Below are positions 1 to 5,885 of a stretch of 5,885 bases of DNA, piece by piece (position 1 is the first letter of the stretch; each line of letters opens with the position of its first letter). Source of the DNA: Acidobacteriaceae bacterium (GTDB lineage Bacteria > Acidobacteriota > Terriglobia > Terriglobales > SbA1); the NCBI GenBank assembly GCA_003136335.1, contig PLEA01000316.1, positions 1 through 5,885 on the forward strand, read 5' to 3'. The position numbers were made by a program, and so were the translations under genes. The notes under the pieces are model-generated. The model was not told the origin of the DNA and made no database searches. It worked only from the letters and a program-made list of their open reading frames with translations.

Positions 1-461
1 GCGCCCATGGGCTGGCGCAGAAAACTGATACCGATGCCAGCGCTCGGACTGAAGAGTTGTTGCATCAATGTAGTTTGTTGCGAAGCACTGAGCTTGTTCC
101 ATATCAACCAGGCGGAAGAATCGGTCAGGGAACCGCCAAACCCATCCATCTGCTGATACTGGGTCGTGGCGTCCACTGTAACGACGGTAGCGCTGGAATT
201 TCCGCCGGTTGCAAAGGAGACGTTCGGCTGTGCTTGCAGCAGCATCGCCCGATCACCGGTAGTTTCAACGACTTGGACGGCGGGCCCGGCGAGTACGGTT
301 TGTGTGGTCTGGGTCGAGTTGGGGCAGCTACTCAGAAGAAGGCAAGCGGCGCATACTACCGGAAAGGGGAGAAGTCTGGCGAGCTTGCCCAGACGGACTC
401 GAATCGCTGTTCCAAGGTCAGTTCGCAAATCTGGAAAACTCATAGCTCCGTGTTCCGACAT
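1..461 (-). CDS. GH30-family glycoside hydrolase (glucosylceramidase-like) lipoprotein, N-terminal part
   Basis: Partial gene: 153 codons are readable and the frame runs off the left edge. Residues 30-46 form a hydrophobic stretch ending in the lipobox L43-S-S-C46, so the mature enzyme is probably lipid-anchored at Cys46 and exported. After a short linker, residues 93-118 carry 'VDATTQYQQMDGFGGSLTD' followed by SSAW, and residues 136-153 read 'LFSPSAGIGISFLRQPMG'. These are the conserved opening strands of GH30 retaining beta-glycosidases (glucosylceramidase, beta-1,6-glucanase, xylanase and related). The two catalytic glutamates lie beyond the window, so the substrate cannot be assigned. I chose the ATG at 461 because GAGAGG lies 6 nt upstream. 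The ATGs at 485 and 443 have Shine-Dalgarno-like bases too close to the start. The gene is transcribed divergently from the TonB-dependent receptor and shares its 330-bp control region. The family call is strong; the exact activity is unknown. Confidence 0.88.
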   Translation of the reverse strand, partial: MSEHGAMSFPDLRTDLGTAIRVRLGKLARLLPFPVVCAACLLLSSCPNSTQTTQTVLAGPAVQVVETTGDRAMLLQAQPNVSFATGGNSSATVVTVDATTQYQQMDGFGGSLTDSSAWLIWNKLSASQQTTLMQQLFSPSAGIGISFLRQPMG

Positions 462-467
462 CGCTCG

Positions 468-473
468 CCTCTC
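468..473 (-). promoter_or_regulatory. Shine-Dalgarno deciding the GH30 start
   Basis: On the minus strand GAGAGG lies 6 nt before the ATG at 461. It favours this start over the in-frame ATGs at 485 (AGGGA almost abutting) and 443 (GGAG only 2 nt away). The 461 start leaves a long n-region of about 29 residues before the hydrophobic core, somewhat long for a lipoprotein signal, so 443 remains a fallback. Confidence 0.55.
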
Positions 474-592
474 ATTGCCGGTCATTCCCTGACGTAGATG
501 TCGCCGACAAGAATCTCATGCCGCATCATCTCCTGCATCTTCCAGAGAATCAACCTGGATATCGAAAATCAGTCTTCGGCTTCCTAACAAAG

Positions 593-626
593 CTTGACAC
601 TATCCGGCGACGAAACTTTCTTGACA
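593..626 (+). repeat. CTTGACA heptamer repeated at 27-bp spacing
   Basis: CTTGACA occurs at 593-599 and again at 620-626. The second copy supplies the perfect -35 of the rightward promoter candidate. The first has no acceptable -10 at 16-18 nt. The spacing is not a whole number of helical turns (27 bp, about 2.6 turns), so cooperative binding on one face is not suggested. It may be chance. Confidence 0.25.
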
Positions 627-627
627 A
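599..627 (-). promoter_or_regulatory. Candidate sigma70-type promoter for the GH30 gene
   Basis: Read on the minus strand: TTGTCA (627-622, 5/6 to the -35 consensus), a 17-nt spacer, then GATAGT (604-599, 4/6 to the -10 consensus). Transcription would start near 592 and leave a leader of roughly 130 nt before the ATG at 461. The -35 lies on the same bases as the -35 of the rightward promoter candidate, so the two would compete for polymerase. This is a match by eye only. Confidence 0.35.
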
Positions 628-650
628 CGATTATCAGTGCGTGATTAAAT
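621..650 (+). promoter_or_regulatory. Candidate sigma70-type promoter for the TonB-dependent receptor gene
   Basis: A perfect -35 hexamer TTGACA (621-626) is followed after 18 nt by TTAAAT (645-650, 4/6 to the -10 consensus). The -10 lies wholly inside the 17-bp palindrome at 639-655, a classic layout for a repressor blocking polymerase. The predicted leader is about 135 nt. An alternative -10-like TATATT at 719-724 has no good -35 at the right distance. Confidence 0.42.
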
Positions 651-655
651 CACGC
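639..655. promoter_or_regulatory. Perfect 17-bp palindrome, candidate operator
   Basis: GCGTGATT-A-AATCACGC has two 8-bp arms that are exact reverse complements around one central base. It covers the candidate -10 of the receptor promoter and begins 12 bp from the shared -35 region. This size and symmetry fit a site for a dimeric helix-turn-helix regulator. The half-site GTGATT does not match an operator I can assign with confidence. No regulator gene is in the window, so the binding protein is unknown. Confidence 0.55.
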
Positions 656-684
656 CCATCCGATTGCGTGGCAGAAGGTTGCCT

Positions 685-704
685 AAAAACAGCCGACTGT
701 TTTT
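685..704. promoter_or_regulatory. 8+8 bp inverted repeat in the receptor leader
   Basis: AAAAACAG (685-692) and CTGTTTTT (697-704) are exact reverse complements around the loop CCGA. As RNA this is a small hairpin with only three GC pairs and a U-rich 3' arm running into TCTTTG. It could be a weak attenuator or a second operator-like site between the promoter candidate and the Shine-Dalgarno. The stem is too AT-rich to be called a confident terminator. Confidence 0.4.
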
Positions 705-779
705 CTTTGTATACGCTCTATATTCAGTGGTCTCTCCTCCCTGCTGGAAAGACGAAAACCGTTGACTCGCTAAGCTTCT

Positions 780-784
780 GGAGG
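780..784 (+). promoter_or_regulatory. Strong Shine-Dalgarno of the receptor gene
   Basis: GGAGG lies 7 nt before the ATG at 792. It fixes the receptor start and implies efficient translation. Confidence 0.8.
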
Positions 785-791
785 CAGTTCC

Positions 792-3700
792 ATGACGAAC
801 TTCCATCGATGGGTCCTGCCCCTCCTTCTGATTCTTGGAAGCGGGGTATGCGTTGCGCAGAGCACAAACGCCGGCGACATTCGCGGCACAGTAACCGACA
901 GTACGGGAGCCTTGATTCCGGACGTGGCGGTCACGGTCTTGAATGTCGATACGGGCGTATCGAAGGATTATCCCACCAATCAGGACGGTCTCTACGATAC
1001 GTCCTCGATCGTGACCGGAAGCTACAAGGTCACATTCACCAAGGAAGGCTTCGAGAAACTCGTGCGCGGCCCCATCACGCTGCAGGTCGGTTTCACCACG
1101 GTGAATGGTGAACTGAAGGTCGGCGCGGCGACGCAAACGGTCGAAGTAACTACGGATGTGCCCCTGCTAAAGACCGAGACCAGCGAACAGAGCACCACCC
1201 TGGAAGCGAAGTCCATGGAGCAACTTCCTCAGGTTGCAGGGGCGGCGGGAGTGAGCTGGGAAAACTTCATGATCCTGCTGCCCGGCGCTACCGGCACCCC
1301 CAACGGAAGCCAGGGATCGTCCAATCCAGGCCAGGTAGTGGCGATCAATGGCAACCTGCCTTACAGCAACATCCTGGCGGATGGAGCGTCAACCACGCTC
1401 TCGCACAGCCAGAATGCCAATCCCGCAGTCTTTGAGACTGTCTCCGAACTCCAGATCAACACCTCGTCGTTTTCGGCCCAGTATGGCGTCGGCGGAGCCA
1501 TCTTCAACCAGATCACCAAGGGCGGCACCAGCCAGTTCCATGGCGCGGCCTACGACTACTTCCAGAACGACGCTTTGACGGCACAGCCCTACCTGTTCGG
1601 CGCCACGGCTCAGCCAATCCCGCATTTGCGCTACAACAACTTCGGCTTTGCCGTCGGCGGTCCGATCCTGAAGAGGAAGATGTTCTTCTTCTTCGACTAC
1701 GATCAGATCATCGACCACGGCAACAATACTGCTACGAACAGCATTCCAACCACCGCTGTCCTGGCCGGAGACTTCACCGGCATGCAGAACATCTACGATC
1801 CGACCACGCAGACCATTGCGCACGATTCCAAGGGCAACCCTTACCCGGTCCGGAAGAGCTTTGCCAGTGAAAATGCTGGGAGGAACGCCATCCCCTCGAC
1901 TCTGTTCGACTCATTAGCGGCAAAGGTTCAGCAGTTCTACCCGACCCCGACAAGCCATATTGGCGGAGGCTCGTTTGTCCCTCCATCGATCGGTTCGGAA
2001 GGGGAAGAACAGAATAACTTCCGCGCCAGCCTGCTGCAATCCACGCCGTATAGGAAGTTCTTCGGCCGGTTGGATTACGACGTTAAGTCGAACAACCGCA
2101 TCACCATGTCCGATACGCAGAGCGACACTCCGGTCATGTACCCAAGCACCGTGTTCGCCTGCCCCGTCAGTTGCCAGAGCGGCGACGTGGACAACAACAA
2201 CGCTCAGGTCACCGACGTGTGGAACATCAGCCCGCGCACCATCAACGAAGCCAGGATGGGATTCACCGATCAGTTGAACTTCTTTAAAGACCTCGCCCTG
2301 AACAAAGGTTACGCCAGCCAGCTGGGCTGGCAGTTTGCAAAGGCGGACGACTTCCCCAATGTCCAGTTCACCGGCACGTATCCCTATGCCTGGATCTCTC
2401 CCAGCTCGAACGCAGTGTATAAGGAGTTCACCTTTGATCCCTCCGATGTGGTGACCATGATTCGCGGCAGGCACATCCTTCACTTCGGCGGAGAACTCTT
2501 GACCTACCAGAACAATTCCACGGCCTGGGGCAACATCAACGCTGGCACCTTCCAGTTCTCTGGCCAGTACACCCAGCAGTGGGTAGTCGACCCCACTACC
2601 GGTGTTGCTAGCCCGAAAGCCGGAACGGGCATGGAATATGCAGACTTTCTGCTGGGCTATGCCAACAATTGGAGCGCAGCTGTTGCACCTGAGTTTGGTG
2701 CTCGGATGAAGACCCCGCAGATATTCGTACAGGACGATTGGAAGCTGCGCCCGAATCTTACACTGAATCTTGGCCTGCGCTACCAGATCAACCATGGCTG
2801 GAACGAAGTCAAGAACAATATGTCGAGCTTCGACCCAACCATCATCGATCCGGCGACCAATACGCCGGGCGCCTATTGGTTCGGCAGCACCCACGCCAAC
2901 GGCCGCACTTCCATGCAAGCCAATACCTTCAACACTTGGCAGCCGCGCCTTGGCTTCGCCTGGGCACACGATCCCAAGACCACGCTTCGGGGCGGGTTTG
3001 GACTTTACTCCTATACCTGGAGCCTGGATACCTACGGCGGAAGCAATACCAACTACGGAATGGGGGCCGAAATTCTTTCGTCCGGTAGCGATGCTGACCA
3101 GACAAATGGCATCACTCCGATCACCCTTCTCGGTGGGAATGGTAACCTGATCACGCCGGTCACTGGCGGAGTCTCCTCGACACCACTGCCCTATTCAGCG
3201 GCTTCCGCGGATCCGACCCGGTTCAACGGCCAAGGAGCAGGCTACATCCAATACCACACCCCGGTCCCCAGGATCCTTGAATGGAACCTCTCGGTTCAGC
3301 GCGCGCTCACCACGGATGTTGTCGCCGAGGTTGCTTACGTGGCCAGCCACGGATCGGGCCTGAACTTCCCCACCGATTTAAACCAGGTGCCGCAGAATTT
3401 GCTGTCGTCCAACGATGCGGCCAATCGTCCCTATCCGATCTACCAGGGCATCTCCGGCAGCACAAACAACGCGATTTCCAACTACAACTCGCTGCAGGCC
3501 TCTATTACCAAGCGCATGACCAACGGCTTGAGCCTAAGCTTCAACTACGTCTGGTCGCATATGCTGGACGACCAGGATTCCTCGGGATGGGGCAGCCGCG
3601 GCGGCCCGCAGGATTACCAAATTGCAAATAATCCCGCGGCCAACTACAGCAACTCCAACTTCGATGTCCGCCATGCCTTCAAGGGATATGCGGTGTATCA

Positions 3701-4235
3701 ACTGCCGTTCGGCAGAGGCAAGCAGTTCCTGAACGGTAACCGCTTGATGGACGAGGCGGTTGGGGGTTGGCAGATTGCCGGAACCGTTATTCTCCAGACC
3801 GGAAACCCCTTCACCGTCTACGGAAATCAGGCCAACTACTCGCTGGCAGGTCAAATGTTTCCAGACCGGAACCCTGGAGTCAGTCTGTACCCATCCAATC
3901 GCAGCATCCTCAACTGGTTTAACCCAGCGGCATTCACTGAGCCCGCTCCTGGAGTCTTCGGCAACGTGAGAAGGAATAGCCTCTATGGGCCGGGAATCAA
4001 TACTTTCAATCTGTCCGCTGCCAAGGGGTTCTCGATTCCATGGAGGGAGGGGATCAAGATTGAGTTTCGCGCAGATGCGCAAAACGTCTTCAATCATCCC
4101 AGCTTTGGCACTCCGTCCAACACCAACCTTAGCGGTGCTGCTGGCGTTGGCCAGCCCTACACGGGCACAGGCCCCATCAGAGGGTTAACAGTCTACGGCC
4201 GCAACCTGCAGCTTGGGCTGCGTGTGAGCTTCTAA
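792..4235 (+). CDS. TonB-dependent outer-membrane receptor, Oar-like, with carboxypeptidase-regulatory-like domain
   Basis: Complete, 1147 residues, usual for acidobacterial Oar-like receptors. Residues 1-22 are a signal peptide (R6, core LPLLLILGSG, likely cut after C-V-A22). Residues 28-110 form the carboxypeptidase-regulatory-like beta-sandwich (GDIRGTVTDSTGALIPDVAV onward). The plug follows at about 115-255, including 'AINGNLPYSNILADGA' and 'GGAIFNQITKGGTSQFHGAA'. The barrel fills the rest, with KRKMFFFFDYDQ near 295, DFLLGYANN, QDDWKLRPNLTLNLGLRYQ, 'FDVRHAFKGYAVYQLPFGRG' and 'AQNVFNHPSFG' near 1094. The chain ends in LRVSF: a terminal aromatic is typical of proteins inserted by the BAM complex. 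Such receptors import large ligands across the outer membrane with TonB energy; the ligand here is unknown. No clear TonB box is visible. The mature protein has only two cysteines, C457 and C461 (CPVSC), possibly a loop disulfide. The start is supported by GGAGG at 780. Transcription probably ends at the terminator at 4256. Confidence 0.95.
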   Translation: MTNFHRWVLPLLLILGSGVCVAQSTNAGDIRGTVTDSTGALIPDVAVTVLNVDTGVSKDYPTNQDGLYDTSSIVTGSYKVTFTKEGFEKLVRGPITLQVGFTTVNGELKVGAATQTVEVTTDVPLLKTETSEQSTTLEAKSMEQLPQVAGAAGVSWENFMILLPGATGTPNGSQGSSNPGQVVAINGNLPYSNILADGASTTLSHSQNANPAVFETVSELQINTSSFSAQYGVGGAIFNQITKGGTSQFHGAAYDYFQNDALTAQPYLFGATAQPIPHLRYNNFGFAVGGPILKRKMFFFFDYDQIIDHGNNTATNSIPTTAVLAGDFTGMQNIYDPTTQTIAHDSKGNPYPVRKSFASENAGRNAIPSTLFDSLAAKVQQFYPTPTSHIGGGSFVPPSIGSEGEEQNNFRASLLQSTPYRKFFGRLDYDVKSNNRITMSDTQSDTPVMYPSTVFACPVSCQSGDVDNNNAQVTDVWNISPRTINEARMGFTDQLNFFKDLALNKGYASQLGWQFAKADDFPNVQFTGTYPYAWISPSSNAVYKEFTFDPSDVVTMIRGRHILHFGGELLTYQNNSTAWGNINAGTFQFSGQYTQQWVVDPTTGVASPKAGTGMEYADFLLGYANNWSAAVAPEFGARMKTPQIFVQDDWKLRPNLTLNLGLRYQINHGWNEVKNNMSSFDPTIIDPATNTPGAYWFGSTHANGRTSMQANTFNTWQPRLGFAWAHDPKTTLRGGFGLYSYTWSLDTYGGSNTNYGMGAEILSSGSDADQTNGITPITLLGGNGNLITPVTGGVSSTPLPYSAASADPTRFNGQGAGYIQYHTPVPRILEWNLSVQRALTTDVVAEVAYVASHGSGLNFPTDLNQVPQNLLSSNDAANRPYPIYQGISGSTNNAISNYNSLQASITKRMTNGLSLSFNYVWSHMLDDQDSSGWGSRGGPQDYQIANNPAANYSNSNFDVRHAFKGYAVYQLPFGRGKQFLNGNRLMDEAVGGWQIAGTVILQTGNPFTVYGNQANYSLAGQMFPDRNPGVSLYPSNRSILNWFNPAAFTEPAPGVFGNVRRNSLYGPGINTFNLSAAKGFSIPWREGIKIEFRADAQNVFNHPSFGTPSNTNLSGAAGVGQPYTGTGPIRGLTVYGRNLQLGLRVSF

Positions 4236-4255
4236 CCCGGGCAAGTTCGGCCCCT

Positions 4256-4293
4256 GCAAGAGACGGCGATTCGTCGCCGTCTCTTGCTTTTTT
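4256..4293 (+). terminator. Intrinsic terminator after the receptor gene
   Basis: A perfect 14-bp stem (GCAAGAGACGGCGA 4256-4269 with TCGCCGTCTCTTGC 4274-4287) closes a TTCG loop and is followed directly by six T (4288-4293). It begins 20 nt after the receptor stop codon. There is no A-run on its left side, so it is expected to act rightward only. It separates the receptor from the TPR gene, which begins 46 nt later. Confidence 0.93.
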
Positions 4294-4339
4294 GAGTCAT
4301 ACTCATGATTTACCCCACTATATCTCTGGATGGTTCAGA

Positions 4340-5551
4340 ATGATTGCCAAGCTTGGAATTGCCTGTGCTGGGTTTGTATTGTTGCTGGGTGCTGCGTCGT
4401 GTCTCTCTCAGGCGACAGGAGACAAGCAGGAGGAGTTTGCGGCGCATATCCAGAAGGCAGACGGCTACCTCCGTGACAAGCAGCCCGCGCTGGCGATTCC
4501 GGAGTTCCAGGCCGCGGTGGCCATTGATCCTGAAAATGTGGATGCGCAGGCAAATCTGGGCGTTCTGCTGTTCTTTCAGGGAAAGGCAGCCGATTCCATT
4601 CCTCACTTTCGCGCCGCGCTGGCTGCGCGCAAAGAAGAGCGGCAGCCCGGCCTGGCGAAGATTCAAGGGTTGCTGGGAATGGCCGAGAGCCGCACGCTGG
4701 ATTTTGCCGACGCGCGCAAGGATATGGAGGCGGCCTTCCCCGCGCTGCAGGAGCGGCGCTTTCAGGTACAACTTGGTCTGGAGCTTGTTGGCCTCTATAC
4801 GCAAAGCGGCGACCTGGAGAAGGCCGCGCTCGTCATCGCGCAGTTGCGGAAGGCAGACCCCGATAATGCGGAGGTGCTCTATGCCGCCTATCGCACCTAT
4901 TCCGATCTTGCAGGTGAGTCGATGCTCGCGCTGTCGCTGGCTGCGCCGGACTCCGCGCAAATGCATCAGTTATTGGCCCACGAAGACACCAGGCAGGGAA
5001 ATACCAACGGCGCCGTCGCGCAGTATCGCAAGGCAATTGCCGTCGATCCGCATCTTCCGGGCGTTCATTTTGAATTGGCCGAACTGCTCCAGACCTCGAC
5101 GGACGAAACAATAAAGAAAGAGGCCGAACAGGAATACCACGCCGCGCTGCTGGAAAATGCTGAGGATGGGAAATCGATCCTCAGGCTCGCGGAGATTGAC
5201 GGCCGAAAAGGAAATATCGAGCAGTCTTATAAGGAATACACGAAAGCCGTCGAGCTGCAGCCAGCCGATGCGGAGGCAAAGCTTGGACTGGCCAAGACAT
5301 TGATTGAGATGAATCAAGCGGACAAGGCGCTGCCGCTGCTTGAAGATACCGTACAACTGGAGCCCACGAATGCCACCGCGCACTACCGCCTGGCGACGCT
5401 CTATCGCAAGATGGGGCGCGTGGACGATGCGAAGCGCGAGATGGACTTCTATAAAAAATTTAAGGAGATGAAAGAGAAGTTGCTGGCACTGTATAAAGAA
5501 TTGCAGGTTCAGCCCAAGGAAATTCGTGCAGACGAGCAGGATCAACCCTAG
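4340..5551 (+). CDS. Exported tetratricopeptide-repeat (TPR) protein
   Basis: 403 residues from the ATG at 4340. A TTG at 4292 would add 16 residues, but it lies in the T-run of the terminator and would put charged and aromatic residues before the signal peptide, so I reject it. Residues 1-25 are a signal peptide (K4, core GIACAGFVLLLGAAS, possible cut after S-Q-A25). AASC21 is a poor lipobox, so lipidation is possible but less likely. From about residue 33 to 376 there are eight or nine TPR-like helix pairs, clearest at 33-66 (AIPEFQAAVAIDPEN), 67-95, 207-238 (AVAQYRKAIAVDPHLPG), 275-308 (SYKEYTKAVELQPAD), 309-342 (ALPLLEDTVQLEPTN) and 343-376. The tail (377-403) is charged. TPR arrays are protein-binding scaffolds and no catalytic motif is seen. 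It is probably co-transcribed with the CRTAC1-like gene 34 nt downstream. The Shine-Dalgarno (GGATGG, about 8 nt upstream) is weak and no clear promoter follows the terminator. Partner and role are unknown. Confidence 0.9.
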   Translation: MIAKLGIACAGFVLLLGAASCLSQATGDKQEEFAAHIQKADGYLRDKQPALAIPEFQAAVAIDPENVDAQANLGVLLFFQGKAADSIPHFRAALAARKEERQPGLAKIQGLLGMAESRTLDFADARKDMEAAFPALQERRFQVQLGLELVGLYTQSGDLEKAALVIAQLRKADPDNAEVLYAAYRTYSDLAGESMLALSLAAPDSAQMHQLLAHEDTRQGNTNGAVAQYRKAIAVDPHLPGVHFELAELLQTSTDETIKKEAEQEYHAALLENAEDGKSILRLAEIDGRKGNIEQSYKEYTKAVELQPADAEAKLGLAKTLIEMNQADKALPLLEDTVQLEPTNATAHYRLATLYRKMGRVDDAKREMDFYKKFKEMKEKLLALYKELQVQPKEIRADEQDQP

Positions 5552-5572
5552 GATCGGAGTGCGGCGCATTGC

Positions 5573-5577
5573 TGGAG
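5573..5577 (+). promoter_or_regulatory. Shine-Dalgarno candidate for the CRTAC1-like gene
   Basis: TGGAG lies 8 nt before ATG 5586. It competes with AGGA at 5550-5553, which overlaps the TPR stop codon and would serve the GTG at 5559. Either way the gene is closely coupled to the TPR gene. Confidence 0.45.
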
Positions 5578-5585
5578 CATCGAAT

Positions 5586-5885
5586 ATGCTGACGGCTGCA
5601 TTTCTCCGATCGTGCATGGCGCTTTTCATCCTCTGCATGAGTACGGCGGCGACAGCACAAATGGGAACGCCCACCCCGCTACCGCCTGCAGAGCGTAAAA
5701 AGGCGGAGGCCGAGAGTAAGGCAACCGGCGCCCTTGCCAACTATCCGCATTTGGTCGAAATCACGGATTCCACCGGCATTCATTTCGAACACTTGTCGAG
5801 TCCTGAGGGGAAATTCATTGCGGAGTCGATGAGCGGGGGAGTCGCGCTCATCGATTACGACCGCGATGGCTGGCCGGACATTTAT
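5586..5885 (+). CDS. CRTAC1-family / FG-GAP (VCBS) repeat protein, N-terminal part
   Basis: 100 codons are readable before the right edge. Residues 1-24 form a signal peptide (R8, core MALFILCMSTAA, cut after A22-T-A24). After a charged linker (ERKKAEAESK), residues 58-100 read VEITDSTGIHFEH, then 'GKFIAESMSGGVALIDYDRD' and GWPDIY. This is the hallmark opening of CRTAC1-like proteins, with a calcium-binding DxDxDG loop at D90, D92, D94 and G95 belonging to the first FG-GAP/VCBS blade of a beta-propeller. Full-length relatives usually carry several blades and often a C-terminal ASPIC/UnbV domain, which would lie outside this window. ATG 5586 has TGGAG 8 nt upstream. An in-frame GTG at 5559 with AGGA 5 nt upstream is a credible alternative that would add M-R-R-I to the signal n-region and shrink the gap from the TPR stop to 7 nt. 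It is likely secreted or periplasmic and in an operon with the TPR gene. The biochemical role is not established. Confidence 0.86.
   Translation, partial: MLTAAFLRSCMALFILCMSTAATAQMGTPTPLPPAERKKAEAESKATGALANYPHLVEITDSTGIHFEHLSSPEGKFIAESMSGGVALIDYDRDGWPDIY

Larger units (their letters stand above)
462..791. other. Divergent intergenic control region
   Basis: This 330-bp stretch separates the GH30 gene from the receptor gene. No convincing coding frame was found: the open frames crossing it continue out of frame into the receptor gene and show no family resemblance. It is visibly more AT-rich at 580-730 than the flanking genes. It holds promoter candidates for both directions, two perfect inverted repeats (639-655 and 685-704) and a repeated CTTGACA heptamer, each listed separately. 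The part at 498-590 shows nothing I can name and would be the untranslated leader of the GH30 transcript. Confidence 0.75.

Noticed and set aside
57..497. Plus-strand open frames of 146 and 108 codons (57-497 and 166-492)
   Set aside because: They lie opposite the GH30 reading frame, whose conserved motifs are unmistakable, and their own translations resemble no family.
594..622. First TTGACA (594-599) as a rightward -35
   Set aside because: The hexamers 16-18 nt downstream (CTTTCT, TTTCTT, TTCTTG) are poor -10 matches.
518..1136. Open frames crossing the intergenic region into the receptor gene (518-1111 plus, 645-1136 minus)
   Set aside because: Most of their length overlaps the receptor's signal peptide and N-terminal domain in another frame, the translations look random, and they lack supporting ribosome sites.
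1914..2969. 351-codon minus-strand open frame
   Set aside because: It is entirely antisense to the receptor. Its length reflects the lack of stop codons opposite GC-rich codons and no domain is recognisable.
4236..4255. GGGC...GCCC mini-hairpin just after the receptor stop
   Set aside because: It has only about four base pairs and sits next to a far stronger terminator.
4292..4339. TTG start extending the TPR protein by 16 residues
   Set aside because: The TTG is part of the terminator T-run, has no Shine-Dalgarno, and would place a non-signal-like segment before a good signal peptide.
4970..5740. 256-codon minus-strand open frame over the TPR/CRTAC1 junction
   Set aside because: It is antisense to two well-supported genes on the plus strand, and its leucine/arginine-rich translation is typical of a shadow frame.
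1..5885. CRISPR array, tRNA, rRNA, insertion sequence or attachment site
   Set aside because: Reading both strands I found no spaced direct repeats, no tRNA-like arms, no transposase or integrase motifs and no terminal inverted repeats with target duplications.

Overview
The window looks like a chromosomal stretch from an Acidobacteriota species, probably class Terriglobia. This is inferred from protein style, because no marker gene is present. The large outer-membrane receptor has the N-terminal carboxypeptidase-regulatory-like domain, the 'DFLLGYANN'-type barrel motif and the 'AQNVFNHPSFGTP' C-terminal region that are typical of the expanded Oar-like TonB-dependent receptors of that phylum. 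It is followed by a TPR protein and a CRTAC1-like FG-GAP protein, a combination common there. Base composition is moderately GC-rich and even across the genes.

Layout. Positions 1-461 (minus strand) hold the 5' part of a lipoprotein glycoside hydrolase of family GH30, cut by the window edge. Positions 462-791 are a divergent control region. It contains back-to-back sigma70-like promoter candidates sharing one -35 site, a perfect 17-bp palindrome over the rightward -10, and a second 8+8 bp inverted repeat in the leader of the rightward gene. Positions 792-4235 encode a complete 1147-residue TonB-dependent receptor with a strong Shine-Dalgarno. A near-ideal intrinsic terminator follows at 4256-4293. 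Positions 4340-5551 encode a secreted TPR-repeat protein of 403 residues. From 5586 to the right edge lies the start of a CRTAC1-family protein with a signal peptide and one calcium-binding DxDxDG motif.

How the parts may work together (inference). All four proteins carry export signals, so the locus is devoted to the cell envelope. The receptor could import an oligosaccharide or other large ligand released by extracytoplasmic enzymes such as the divergent GH30. The TPR and CRTAC1 proteins are probably co-transcribed envelope or periplasmic partners. The terminator between receptor and TPR gene would let the receptor be made in excess, or separate the two units. The substrate cannot be read from the sequence. 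I see no mobile element, CRISPR array, tRNA or rRNA, and no evidence of a wholly new system. The most unusual material is the palindromic control region and the receptor-TPR-CRTAC1 grouping, whose function is not established.
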